Of a stretch of 64,000 nt of DNA, positions 23,318 through 35,640 are shown piece after piece (the first letter of the stretch is position 1; each line of letters starts with the position of its first letter). Where the stretch lies: assembly GCF_011386835.1 (NCBI RefSeq), contig NC_088799.1, forward strand, positions 75,163,302-75,227,301. The letters are read 5' to 3'. The translations under genes and the position numbers were made by a program. Source of the DNA: Chrysemys picta bellii. Taxonomy: Eukaryota > Chordata > Testudines > Emydidae. Under the pieces are notes generated by a model. It did not search any database, had not been told where the DNA came from, and saw only the letters and a program-made list of their open reading frames with translations.

Positions 23318-24060
23318 GGAAGGACTACTAGGATGATCCAATGGAATGAGAAGAGACTCAAAGATCTTGGATTGTTTAGCCTAACCAAAAGAAGGCTGAG
23401 GGAAGATATGCTTGCTCTCTATAAATACTTTGGAGGGATAAATACCAGGGAGGGAGAGGAGTTAAGTGCCAATGTAGACACAAGAACATATGGATGTAAA
23501 TTGGTCATCAAGTTTATGCTGGAAATAAGATGAAAAATTCTTACCATCAGAAGAGTGAAGTTCTGGAACAGTCTTCAAGGAGAACTGGGGGTGGGAGGAC
23601 AAAAAACCTAATTGGCTTCAAAGACTGAGCTTGATAAGTTTATGGAAGGGATGGTATAGTGGGACTGCTCACAATGGAATGTAGCCAAGCTGTGACTATT
23701 AGCAGCAAATATTGAGGGCTCTAAGTAACTAAAGAGAATTCTTTTCTGGGTGTCTGGCTGTTGGGTCTTGCCCACATGCTCAGGGTCTAACTGATTGCTA
23801 TATTTGGGGTCGGAAAGGAATTTTCCCCCGGGTCATATTGGTAGAAACCCTAGAAGTTTTTTTTGCCTTCCTCTGCAGCATGGGCACGGGTCACTTGCAG
23901 GTTTAAACAAGTGTAAATGGTGGATTCTCTGTAACTTGAAGGCTTTAAATCGTGATTTGAGGACTTCAGTGACTCAGCCAGAGGTATGGATCTATAACAG
24001 TAGTGGGTGGGTGAGGTTATGTGGCCTGCGATGTGCAGGAGGTTAGACTAGATGATCATG
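23318..24060 (+). pseudogene. CR1 LINE 3' fragment, sense
   Basis: Frame at about 23318-23533 reads MIQWNEKRLKDLGLFSLTKR and REDMLALYKYFGGI, the same region as [17 protein letters not shown] in the intact CR1. It continues into a 3' UTR with GGAATTTTCCCCCGGGTC and GCACGGGTCACTTGCAGG, phrases seen in a turtle CR1 subfamily. It abuts the antisense CR1 at 23317, giving a head-to-head pair. Confidence 0.75.
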
Positions 24061-24089
24061 ATGACTCTGCTGCTGTGCTCTAAAAGGTT

Positions 24090-24146
24090 CCTAGTGCACT
24101 TTGGTCTATGTTGCTTTGAAATGGGAGTAGATCAAAGTGCATTAGG
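24090..24146. repeat. Small palindromic DNA element relic
   Basis: CCTAGTGCACTTTGGTCT at 24090-24107 is nearly the complement of AGATCAAAGTGCATTAGG at 24129-24146. It probably belongs to a longer non-autonomous DNA element running to about 24262 (GACAAGACCTTA). Confidence 0.45.
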
Positions 24147-24409
24147 GAATGTCTAGTGTGTAATAGCAGGGTCCACATGGACTGTTAGTGCTTGGCAGGC
24201 TAGTGTGAAGTAGATTTATACCTCAGTTTGCGGCATCTTAACTGTTCATATAGACAAGACCTTAAAGCTCCATGCATACTTTTATAAAGCATTATTCAAT
24301 AGTAACAGCCTCTAGATGTGATGGACAGTTTGGCAGGGCAATCTTACAGTAGTTGTTTAAATAGGACTCCTGCCACCTATTACCTTAGAGAGACAACTGC
24401 TTGCCAGTC

Positions 24410-24790
24410 ACTTTGAGTGGGGTCCATATAGACAAATACTCAAAGAAATAAAAATGGTTATTTACCTTATAGTAACTGTTTGGTTTGTCAAGATGCTTTG
24501 ACTACACAGATCCCACAACCTGGGCCCTTTCCCCACTAACATGGAGTCCTTTTGCCTTTGGAATTCTGTATTAGCTACGGAACTGAGTGATGGTTGAGGC
24601 CACCTTGCTGTTTATGCCTTATGGGGAAGGACTCAAGAACATACAAGGTGCATGCTCATCACCAGTAGACACTGCTGGCCCAAAGGAATCTGATCTCGTG
24701 GTCATGCTGTATGTGCACTCAGAGTGGGATCTGTGTGGACAAAATAGCTCTAACAACTCTTATAAGCCAAGTTACTGTTTTTTAGTTACC
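24410..24790. other. Possible DIRS terminal segment
   Basis: Contains ACTCAAAGAAATAAAAATGG, TTATTTACCTTATAGTAACTG and CACAGATCCCACAACC, then GGAACTGAGTGATGGTTGAG. These phrases resemble terminal repeats of DIRS-like elements in reptiles, and would fit the DIRS relic that starts near 19400 with later insertions between. This is a weak, recognition-based call. Confidence 0.3.
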
Positions 24791-24799
24791 ATGACCAAG

Positions 24800-27312
24800 G
24801 TCATAGTCTAATATAACCTAATTTTTAAGTGAAGACAAGCCCTTAATTTTTTGGCTTATGCTCTGAAATATGTGGATTTATATACCTTGAAAATAAATAA
24901 TCTTATTCAGTGGAACTGTGGATGTTTTTGTTCTCCATATAAATCTTTTTTTAATACTTCTAAGTTCCTGGCTTCAATGATACATTGTAGCAATGAATTT
25001 CACAGGTTGTGTTATGTATATATTCCTTTTTACCAATTTTAAAATGCTACTTTTCTATTTCATTGAATGTCCCTTTGTTCTTGTATTATAAAAAAGTAAA
25101 TAGAAACACTGAATTTACCTTCTTTCGAACATTCAGTGTTTTATCTCCCTTTATCATGTCCTCTCTAATTCATTTCCTTTGTAAACCAAACAGCCCCATT
25201 ATTTTCAGTCTCTCCCCATATAAGAGTCTTTCCACACCTTGATCATTTTTGTTACTCTTCTCTGGACCCCTTTGGTTTCTGCTGTATGTTATTGAGAGAT
25301 TTTGACCAGAACTAAACAGATTTTCCAAGGGAGGGTATACCATTGATATACATAATAGAATTATAATTTACTTTCTCATAAAAAAACAGAAGTTGTTTTA
25401 CCATAGAAACAAATTCTATTTAAGTTTCCTGACGCTGATCTGTAGCAACGCTGTATGGTATTAATGATAGCTTTTCACTTCTTAATTTGACTGGACTTCT
25501 TTGACTTTCTTCATCCTGCTCATTATCTCTTTAGGCTGGGATTATCAAAGAAACTGACACTTTTAAAAAAATATATCATTTATATGATTTGTGAACTGAT
25601 TGGTTTATGATTTGACCTGCTATCAACTTTAACTGGAACCTGTTGTCCATAAGTAGAAAAGGTTCTCTTTAAGCAGAATATACTGAGAACTATGATGTAA
25701 GTGCTTCATTTTCAGTTAGGCATACAAACATGGAAATCACATCCTATTGATATGCCTTGCATATCTGTTTATATAAAGACCAAATAATGTAAAATGAGGA
25801 TCATTTTTCAGTCCATGTTCACTTTTAAAAATTACTCCTTATAAATTATCTCTGTAATTGATATTCAGATGTGTATGTCAGTCCCAGTGTGTTTCCCTCA
25901 TGCTTTATAGGAGAGAGGTATTAACACAATGCATTCTCCAGCATGAAGAATATGCCAACTTTCTGTAGCTTACCCTTCATTCACAGGAGAACCATACTGC
26001 TGCACATAATAGAAAAGGGTTCTCTCCTTCTTTGCCCTGTGCCTTTCATTAAGAAATCAAAGGACCTGCTTCATTTATGTAGACCATTCCATTGTTTTGT
26101 CTGAAAAGCATAAAAAAAGCAAAGGAATTCCCCCAAAATTTGTTGGCTAAGTGACCTAATAAAACAAGGATTACTGATTAAAAAACAAGGTCCATTTGGT
26201 GTGCAAGAGTGTGCCTAATTTATTCATGCAAATGCTATGACTGTATATGAAAATTGGATAATTGCTAGCACAAATGACTACTGGCATTTGCACACACATT
26301 TACTCAATTAGTATGTGCAATCATAGTAATTTCATGCACAAATTAACTGCACAATTGTGCATGCCTTTTGCACATGTAATTGCATGCCTAATTGGTCTGA
26401 AAGTCTGGTCTACAATATGTATCTAGAGTTTTATTGCAGTATAATGGCAAAAATAGTCAGTTGCACACAAAAAATTGCAAATGTTACATAAAACTTGGCA
26501 TTTTAAAATAAGAAACCAAGCTCACTTTATAAGGTTTCAAGGAATGAACATTTCACTAGATTCACTGTCATCTGCTACCTGTGGCAAGTAGTAGGTAATG
26601 TTAGATCATATTCCATAAATTTAAAATGACATTGTAAAACTTAATTTGCCCTGAATTTTAAGTAATAGAATTAGGTTATTAAGTAGAAAAAAGAGGAGCA
26701 CAAAATTACATTATTATTTTGTTCATTATTAATATATGCTGTACATTTCAGAGAAAATCATTTTTGTCTACAGGCTTCAGCAAAAATTATCAATACTTCC
26801 ATGAAAATGAGGGTTAGAATATCACCACCACAATCTCATATTGCAAGTGCAATGTATTAGATATAGATTTAACACGGAGAAGTACAAAAGATATATATAT
26901 ATATCACAAAAATACCCAAAATCAGCTATGTCTGATATAATTTTCTTCCTAAACATAATCTCACACATGTTAATTTCATTAAAAATAATTAACATATTAC
27001 CATTTTAAAAATTATGCTTACAAATGATGTTCCGAATATTTTCTAATTTTCCTTTAGTTAAATTGCTAGTCACCTTAACATGGAACATAATGTGATCTTA
27101 AGAATGCAGAATTTACATGAACTAATTAAATTATATTGTCAAAATAATTTGTAAAAAGTTTAATATAAACCTGAAATAGCTTTTTGAAAAGCATATCACT
27201 TGTAAAAGTTCAGTAAAATTCAGTGGGCTGTGTTAAGTTGGTAATAGCAATATCTCATAATACTATAAATAAACCAAAATGCCTATATCATCTTAGGCCA
27301 AATAATTCCATA
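24800..27312. other. Gene-free AT-rich stretch with an ancient repeat
   Basis: No exon supported. The part 25790-26400 is a diverged relative of 40400-40990: shared order of AAAAATTACTCC-TATAAATTATCTCT, GTGACCTAATAAAACAAGGATTA and TTTGCACACA. A (TA)n run lies near 26890-26902. Confidence 0.45.
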
Positions 27313-27317
27313 TTTGG

Positions 27318-28278
27318 TGTGACAGAAGTGGAGCTGCTCTGTAATAATTTCTGAATATTGTATGTGACCTGGTTATTGGGATGTTTACTGCATGAAAATG
27401 ATGGTTTAGTTAAATAGGAGTGTTGTAAGAAACAACCAGAAAACCAAAACAATGGCTTAAGACACCCCTCAGCAAACAGTTAAGTTGGTGATGGGATAAT
27501 GGAAGAACCGTTGACTTTGAGGATCTGGTTTGAGCTCCTATAGAACTTTCTGAGCTGGTTTTGAGCAGCTGGGTTGAAGCCTGGGCACTGACAGGAACAA
27601 AGAAAGTCGGGCTGGGGATGTTTGAGTGCTGTTTGGGGAAACCAGACTGACCCAGGCACCTGCTGGGAAGTCTGCAGTTGTTTGGTATCAGGGGGTAGCC
27701 GTGTTAGTCTGTATCTACAAAAACAACAAGGAGTCTGGTGGCACCTTAAAGACTAACAGATTTATTTGGGCATAAGCTTTCGTGAGTAAAAACCTCACTT
27801 CTTCGGATGCATAGAGTGAAAGTTACAGATGCAGGCATTATATACTGACACATGGAGAGCAGGGAGTTACTTCACAAGTGGAGAACCAGTGTTTGACTTG
27901 TTTAGGCCACAATCACAAAGAAGATATGGCAAGATGTGGGAAGACTGTTTCTTGTAAAATCCTTTTTCTCTAAAGGCTTTGTTCCTTCTGTTAAAATTAA
28001 ACAATAGTTTGGTTTTAAGAGGGCTGTCTGGTCACTGTATACACCCCTTCACTCAGACTGCCAAAGGAAAGCACTGCAGAGGCTGAACCCAGGCAGACCA
28101 TGTTGGGTAAGCATGGTTGATATACTGAGTACTGTAGACCAGAACCTCGTTTAAGACTGGGAAAATCGTCTGATTCCACCTCAAGGGAGATAAATGCATG
28201 ATGCTGGACATGTGAGGAGGTCCATTCAGAGGGACCAAGAAGGGGGACAGAGGTGCAGCTAGCTCTGCAACCATGACA
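27318..28278 (+). mobile_element. Solo LTR (LTR-B), same family as 12857-14210
   Basis: Begins TGTGACAG and ends CCATGACA, flanked by TTTGG (27313-27317) and CTTGG (28279-28283), four of five matching. Aligned blocks with LTR-A include TGTGACAGA-TGGAGCTG near the start, GTAAAATCC-TTTTCTCTAAA in the middle and GGGGACAGAGGTGCAG near the end. It carries the Penelope-like insertion 27684-27897; without it the LTR is about 740 bp. Confidence 0.7.
27684..27897 (-). mobile_element. PLE-A 3'-end copy with full terminus
   Basis: The plus strand begins GGTATCAGGGGGTAGCCGTG, so the element's 3' end is at the left. The minus strand holds CCGAAGAA, helix GTGAG/CTCAC and GAAAGCTTATGC. The helix pair is a compensatory change relative to GTGGG/CCCAC in other copies. 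The 5' part continues through TGTCAGTATATAATGCCTGC to CACTGGTTCTCC. TTGTTT flanks both sides (27678-27683 and 27898-27903) as a probable short duplication. Confidence 0.75.
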
Positions 28279-28283
28279 CTTGG

Positions 28284-31200
28284 TACTAACAATAAAAAAT
28301 CAGGGCACCAAAAAACCCTCAAATCATATTCTTTGAGATCAAACACACCCTATGCACCTCCTCAAATGTTGAAAATTATTGCACTGCTGGTTTGGACAGT
28401 AGCAAAACCTGCCGGACACCTTTTGAAACATCTGTTTTCAGTTCTGTTTCATTTAAAAAATGTCTGGCATTGCTCTCAAAAAATTTCAGGTAGTGAAAAG
28501 CAACTTTCTGTACTTCACCCTCCTCTCACCCAATACGGAGCAGGCTCCAAGTAAGGGAGTTACTTTAGGCCATAGCTTTGGGTAAAAAAGGACAAAGATG
28601 ATAACTTGTGTGTGTGTTTCTATTAAATGTTTAGGACTTTTAAAAAAAAAGTTCCTTTTGTTCCCTCAGGCCAAATAGCCTGACATACGCTAAAAAGCAA
28701 CCACCCCAGTTAAGAGAGCAGCATAAAATGAGGGAAAGGTAGAAAGTATGTTTGTTTTTCAAACAAATAGTTTTACTCTTCATTTTTAATATGGTAAATA
28801 GATACGATGATGGACAGGTTAGAAATTCATAAGCAGATTATGTGGGGGGTACTGGAAGCAATACCTTTATTTAGGTTACCTAATGCTTCCCATTATGAAA
28901 GATTCTTGTGATCTTTCTTTGAGGAGCTCTCATACCTCCATGGTTTGCAGCAGGCCTTTCAATTATGTTGAGGTGATAGCCTTGGGGCTTAGAATCTTGC
29001 CTTTTGTTTGTTCCATGAAATTTTATTCCGATTTGGCTGAGTTATAAGGTGTTGAAAATCACCATTTCCCAATTCTGACTTGCATCTCTCAGTATAATTT
29101 TGGTAATGTGTCAGTCTCAGAACTATTGTAAAGTTGGCTTCCCATCGCAGCATCAGCAGCATACACTGTGTTGTGAACCCTCAGGAGCAGAGCCAGCCCA
29201 GCTGTTGATTGAGCGGCTGCAGCCTTTGGGGAAGGGAGAAAAGAGAGAACTGGCAGTCAACCCAGCTGAGACCCAGACATACCACATAGCCCCAATGACC
29301 AATCTCCTTGCTCGGGGGTGAGGGCATCGCATGGTGCTGTAGCCTCCCCATCTCCCAGGGACAAAATGAGAGTGCCTGGAGCAGAGGCAAATGATGATAG
29401 CAGGGAAACAGGAAAGCATGAATTTCTGGACTCCTTTTACTAACTGATGTTATATACTGTATCTTACACATTACTATTATTGCTTTTTATTAAGCAATGC
29501 CTCCTCTCACTCTCTCAAACTGGGAATAGAACCTAGGTCTTTAAGATTAGGGAGGCAGACAAATTGCATCACTCAGCCCCACTGCCTCTTAGACAGAACT
29601 TGTCCATAGCTTTGACCTTGGGTATATTGTAAAATAGGGCTACTCACTATTTGTGTGTTATCCTCTAGTGGCTGATTCATAGAGGATCAAAGCCTTCTTC
29701 TGCTACCCCTAATGTAGTTAGTGTCCAGTAGTTGAAAGTTGTGGAAGCCTGTGCTGCAGAGCTGATAATGCATGCATTATCTTTTTCCTTAATTAAAAAA
29801 CCCAAGCCTGTAGAAAATTACATCGTGTTAAACAAAAGTTACTTCGGTTGCATAGTTGAGCTTAGAAAGTTAGGACATGCCAGCATTAAGTTGCACAGGC
29901 AACCTTAAATCTGCCCATTTGTGAATGATTACTTGATCATGTTACCTTCCACAGGACTCCTGTTTCATTCAGCACACAAGATATACTATGCACACAGGGA
30001 ATGAATCAGGGTTGTGTAGTGAGTGAGGCTGTTATCTTTAGGACCCCTGCCTTATTACTCTAAAAGTTTGGAAGGGGTGTAAAGAATGAGGCAGGGAACT
30101 GCGGGAAGATAAGAGATCTCAATCCTGGCCTTGCCTCTACAATGGACTTCCTATATAAAGCTGAGCAAGTCACTTAAACCAAAACTTTGGTGGGTGGTCA
30201 CCCAGGAAGAGGAACACAGTTCATGGTTAACTTAAGATGCATGGTGCTGAATTTTCAGATGTGCTGAGTACTTACAACTGTAGCTGAAGTCAGTAGGAGT
30301 AGTGGCTGCTCAGCACCTCTGGAATGTGTTAGGAGTTCCTGAGCCCTAATCTTAAAGCTGCAATTTATTCACTCTGGTCTCAGGCACGTCACTTTGTTTC
30401 CATTTGTTTCCCCTTTTCTAAAATGGGGGACCACAATGCTATTTTATCTCCTATGGGAGTTGAGAAGATAGATTCATTTGTGAGAAAATGTGGTGATGAG
30501 CCCCATAGAAAAGACCCTGAGGAAGTGACTAAATCTGTTGATTTCAGTGTATGTGTTTGCAGAAAATAAAGAGTGGGACCACACACTGAATGAGGAGGAT
30601 TAAAAGAAAAATATTTAATAGCTACCTCATTAGCTGAGCGCCACTGTGTGTTAAATGAGGCAGGGGGGCTGTGGAAAAAAGTGTGTGTTGTGGAATTAAA
30701 GATGGAATGATAATGCGTGTGTACAACCTTAATTCTGATCTTTCCTGTTTTTTGAGCGCTTGACTCTGCAACTTAACTTTATTTTAATATTTTCTATGTA
30801 ATATAATATAGAACAAGGATAGTGGTGATTAATGCTTATACTCCTTTAATTTCAATAAACTGAGTCACTAAACTGCCTCTGTTTTTTCTGGTACAAAGAT
30901 AAGCTCAAGAGGAGTCTGATTGTGAGCAAGTGACATTCATTTTGATTACTAGGGTCTATTTAGCTAGCATGTGCCAATAATGTGTGTTTTTAATAACTGT
31001 GTTCTTGTGCTCAGGGCCTCATATTCCTATTTTTTAAATAAATTTTTTACTGACTGAATTACTTGGAGAATTCTGTGCAGAACTATAGAGGCTGGGTTGA
31101 GTCCCTCTGAAAATTTGGCCCTAAATACATCCTTGGAACAATACCTTTTGGATGATCTGTACTACTTATCTTTGACTTAGAGATGCAAATCTCCTACTGA

Positions 31201-31402
31201 AGTTCTGTATATTCCTTTCCCTCACTTTAGTCAGGAAATGCCTCTATTCATTTGTATCCCTAATAGTGTCATGGTGTGTTGCCAAAAAGCAGCTTTTAAA
31301 CGTTGTTTTGTGATTCAGAGGTTGTATTTTAATGTTAATTCCTATATTAACCAGCACTGCCTTATACTGACACCTGCTGGGAAGGGCTGGATGTTAACTT
31401 TC
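28284..31402. other. Gene-free stretch with MIR-like pieces
   Basis: No exon supported. MIR-type fragments are likely at 30120-30190 (GAGCAAGTCACTTAAACC) and 30380-30470 (CCTTTTCTAAAATGGGGGAC), both plus strand. The phrase GGTGCTGAATTTTCAGATG with CAGCACCTCTGGAATG near 30240-30330 looks like a small palindromic element related to 62231-62338. Confidence 0.4.
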
Positions 31403-31408
31403 TTGTAC

Positions 31409-31591
31409 AAAAACAACAAGGAGTCTGGTGGCACCTTAAAGACTAACAGATTTATTTGGGCATAAGCTTTCATAAGCTCCAAAGCTGCTCTCTCTCACCC
31501 ACAGAAGTTGATCCAGTAAAAGATCTTGCCCTCTCCACTTTTGTCTCTCTAATATCCTGGGACCAGCACGGCTACAACAACACTGCGTACA
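31409..31591. mobile_element. Chimeric Penelope-like insertion: PLE-A arm joined to PLE-B arm
   Basis: Left arm 31409-31470 is a PLE-A segment (minus sense), starting exactly at the AAAAACAACAAGGAGTC tract and running to ATAAGCTTTCAT. It is joined within or next to the shared AAGCTTTC sequence to a PLE-B 3' end in plus sense, with ACAGAAGTTGATCCAG, ATATCCTGGGACCAGCACGG and CTACAACAACACTGC. TTGTAC occurs on both sides (31403-31408 and 31592-31597). Both arms therefore point their 3' ends outward, as in the inverted pairs at 97-282 and 51032-51248, but the arms come from different families. Confidence 0.65.
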
Positions 31592-31599
31592 TTGTACAG

Positions 31600-32205
31600 T
31601 CTTGTCATTCTGTAGAATTGTCTGAAGCAAACAGATTATCTATGACTCATACTATGCATCCTATTAACTTCTACTGTAAGCCCACTACTTTACTTTACAT
31701 CCCTTTCCAGTGTACCATTCTCCTCTGGCATTGAATTTTCTAGAATTTTGCCATCTTTTCTTTTGGACTCTATTACTGTTTGTAGCTTTAGGCTTCTCCT
31801 GTAAAGTCCAAAGAAATAAAATAAACAAAGGCTAGAATGAAAACATAGTTGATATGTGTTATATGTATGGAAAAACATGGAGACTTACAGATAGGAGGCA
31901 AATTCTCTGCTGACTTAACTCCATAAACATCAGCAAAGTTTTTAGAGACCAATTTTCTTTCTATATAGGTTGTTTTTGTATAATTTTTATAGATCAGTTT
32001 GTTTACATTTTAATTCAGTGTGTAAAAGTTGGGATAATTAAGCATTAATTATGAGTGACCTATATTTGCAATTTGCCAGTTACTGGATACATGAAGAACT
32101 TTATTATATCTCACTTAATCAGAGTGACTGGTTGCTATGGTTATGGCAGTTTCTAAGGAAAATGGCAGAATTCACTAGGGAGATCAGGAACAACCTGGAG
32201 TATTT
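31600..32205. other. Gene-free stretch, nothing recognised
   Basis: AT-rich DNA with no supported exon or repeat. Confidence 0.35.
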
Positions 32206-32208
32206 CAC

Positions 32209-32399
32209 TCTGTCTACACTGGGCCTTGAACCAATGTAGACACACTGTTTTAAAGCTCACAATACAAATAGTTCCAACTAAATGGTTTTGATACTGTTTA
32301 GCTGGCCAGTATGGACAGAGTTAAATGTAACTGTATTTAAGATGAATTTGTAATGGTTCCAGCAACTCCATGAAAGGCCCAGTGTAGACTAGGCCTAAG
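32209..32399. mobile_element. Palindrome-ended DNA transposon relic
   Basis: Left TGTCTACACTGGGCCTTG and right AAAGGCCCAGTGTAGACTAG form a 15-bp-plus inverted repeat. The interior has no coding sequence. The target duplication is unclear. Confidence 0.6.
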
Positions 32400-33859
32400 A
32401 TTTCTCTGTAATTGTCACAGATAAAAGGTATTAAATGTATTTTTAAAAATTGAGCCAAATTCGGCCCTTAGGTGTACATATACAGCTCTTATTGAGGTCA
32501 GTGGGAACCACATGGTTCCCTGTGATGTTGGAATTTGGCCCTTAGTGCAGCAATGATTGATTTTTGGCTTTGAAGTAACCCAAAAAAATGCAGTTGTAGA
32601 ATGCTACTAATTGAACATAATGGTGTTGGAAAAGATTCCCTATTGCCTCATGGACAAATAAATTCAAAGATTATTGGACGTGCACTCCCTGTGTAACTTG
32701 GCCAAGAAAACAGGAAAAGTGTAGCAGCAAAAGAAAATCTTTAACATATTTCTTGAATGTAAAGAAATAAATTAAAGGTGAAATTTTCAAAAACAATCAA
32801 GGATGGGCCTAACTGTGTCCCCATTGAAATCAGTGAGTTTTACCATTGACTTCAGTGGGGGCTATCCAGAGGTGAAGTTTTCTGTCAAGCAGAATGAGAA
32901 CCACCTACATAACTACTACTGATACATCTCTTCAGATAAGTCATTTCCACCCTTGAATGTGCAATGCAAATCCTATGATTTTGTGCTTGTTTTTTAGAAT
33001 TACTTTAGGAAAACTGAGAGCAGCAAAAATCAGCCTGCTTACACTTATGGAAGTGATGCCGCCTTAATGCTTATACTTCACTTTAACCAAAATCTGTTCT
33101 GTTATGACGTTCTAGTTAGTAGCATAATTGAGTGATTGCAGATATTGGAGCTGATGAAAGTGCGGAGTTCATGCTAGACATATTGGATACAGATTTTTCA
33201 AAACTGCATGTATAGCATTTATGGATTTGCAATTTTTTTTAAAAGGGAAGTGAGAGAGAGAAGATAGCTGACTAGGAAACTCACCTTTGTCTCATCTCAT
33301 GTGCAAGTTTTGCTTCGGAGACTGGGATTCCAAAATAAAATTACATGTAAAATATTAAAAACTCATTCCTGCCATCCTAATGCAAGATAAACTCTCACTG
33401 AAGTCAAAGGGAATCTTTCCTGAGTAGGAACTGCAATTGCATCGGCGGCGGCGGGGAGGAAACAGATTTTTTCCCCTTTGGAATGTGTAAACCATTTCAT
33501 AACATCTAAAATTCTGATATTTCTTTTTACATATTTGATGTGATTCAAGATAAAATATAGTTTTACATGTAAAATACTTTTAGGTCATTTTAACACCAGG
33601 AAAGGCAAGAAATTAAATAGTGCTTAAGGTAGTTTATTCTGAACTTACATATTTGGATCTTGGTTTAAGGAACAAATGCTCTACATTGATTATGGGATAT
33701 ATAGATGTCCTAGCCTTTCAGCAAGAAAGAAATTACTGCTGTAATTTTTATTTTTCATCTTTTGACAGGCATGGTAAGACTCAAAACAAGCTTTAATTTG
33801 ATCTGGAAAATCACCCAAAGCGTTGTGATAAAATAGTTAGTTTAAAACTATCTTAACAT
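32400..33859. other. Gene-free stretch with minor repeat traces
   Basis: 32455-32545 has CCAAATTCGGCCCTTAG and GGAATTTGGCCCTTAG at its ends, as in an old DNA element. A short CGGCGG run lies near 33441-33452. Nothing coding. Confidence 0.35.
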
Positions 33860-33935
33860 CTGGGATAACATCCTGGCTTTACTGAAGTCAATGGTAAAAC
33901 TTACTTTGACTTCAATGGAGCCAAGATTTCATCTT
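33860..33935. repeat. Small palindromic element
   Basis: TCCTGGCTTTACTGAAGTCA and its approximate complement TGACTTCAATGGAGCCAAGA face each other around GGTAAAACTTAC. Typical of very old non-autonomous DNA elements in amniotes. Confidence 0.5.
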
Positions 33936-35635
33936 AGTAATTTATAAAGCTGGGATTTATATTATGAGATTTCTGGAATAACTTGCTTTTAGTGAGAGCA
34001 AAAATACACTCAAGGAAATTCATTGTTTCTGTTACAAGCAGATGTATTTAAAAATGGTGTGTGCAGTATTGAGTGGTGGAAGGGAAATGACCAATATTTT
34101 AAAGTTTTTATCTGAAATGGTTTGCCCATCAGTATATTTCCAACAAGTCCACATTTTGATCATTGTATAAATAAAACAAATCAAGGTGAGCACTGAAACC
34201 CTGTGAAGGTGCTATCCCAGAAGGAGAAACCTCTGCCAAAACCTCTTCCCAAATGTCAGCTGCTGTTACAATTCCAGTTTCTTTTTCTTAGGGTTTGTCT
34301 ATGCTACAAGTGCTACCGTGGCACAGCAGTGGGGCTGCAGCTATGCCTGCGTCGTGCTGTACTGTGTAGACACTTGCTACATTCTTCACTGGTGCTTTAT
34401 TTAGGTAGCATTTACTTTCACTTGTTTGTATTTCTTTTTGAATTGCTTATGTGCAGTAGTAGCTCCATAGCTAAAGCTGCATAGATTTTTCTCTGAAATC
34501 ATATATTTGGACCTCTCAGTTATTTATGAATAATATTGTGTACTCTCACCAGGCTTACAACACTTAACTCTTTGAAAAAGGAATGAATTTTCTGAGAATG
34601 TACTAGCAATTTTAAGTTTTAGTTTATGTTCAGAATTGAGCTGGGCAACATAATTCTATAACTTTTAGCTCCTCTGGGTGATATCAGTTTTTCAGTTTGT
34701 AAAACCACTCTGGTGGTAACAGTAGTAAAAGCGTTTCAGAATGCTTGGGAAAGGGAAGGTTACTAATAACAGTATGGTTCTATTTTAACCAAAGAGATCT
34801 GAAGAAAAACTAGGTTTGAAATGAACAGGGGAGTAACACACAGTAATAAACATTGCTATCAAAAGATATCATCCTTCATTTAATGGGCAGTTTTGGTTAA
34901 CAAAAGGTTGTTTAAACAGGCTATTGTATAACTTTGGTAGGAGATTTTGGAATGGTTTAATTTCCTTTTAAGTGAGGAGCTGAATTTTGGCTGATAAATT
35001 TGGATTCAGACAAAATTTAATAATTTGATTCACATAATGTATGAATTTGAAACAAAATTTTTGATTGCCTAACTGCTTAGCTTCTATTAATGTGTCCATA
35101 AAGGCTTATATTTCAGATATCCTGGAGATATCTGAAGTTCAGGCAGGTGAAATTTAAAATAAAATAAAATCTGAACAAAACACATTTTTTACCAGACTAT
35201 TTAAGTATCTATACCTGTTCTGTGTATAAATAAAAAAAACAGAGTTTTCTATCCATCACCTGTCACCGGCATAAAATTTGCTCCAAATGTTTAGGGGAAA
35301 AAAACAAAAAAAGCCCTGACATCTTCAGTTTAGGAAGATAACATGCACCTACCTGTATTCTGTTGATAAGTGGGGTTTATTTTTGTGTGTGCTACAATGT
35401 AAACACTACTTTTCCACATGACCCAGCTGGGGATTGCACTAGTTATTTCTTAAAGCATTGTTTTCATGGGGATCTAGTATAGATGGTGAAATGACTCATA
35501 GAATCCAATGGCTGGAATCTGAAGATAGTCAAATTCGGACTAGAAATAGGTGCAAAGTTTTAGCAGTGAGAGTGCTTAACCATTGTAACAACTTAGCTGG
35601 GTGTGGACTAATCCAATAGTTTTCAACCAGGGGTA
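33936..35635. other. Gene-free stretch
   Basis: 34288-34470 starts GGGTTTGTCTATGCTACAAG and has TGTGTAGACACTTGCTAC, suggesting part of another palindromic DNA element. No exon supported. Confidence 0.35.
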
Positions 35636-35640
35636 CACAT

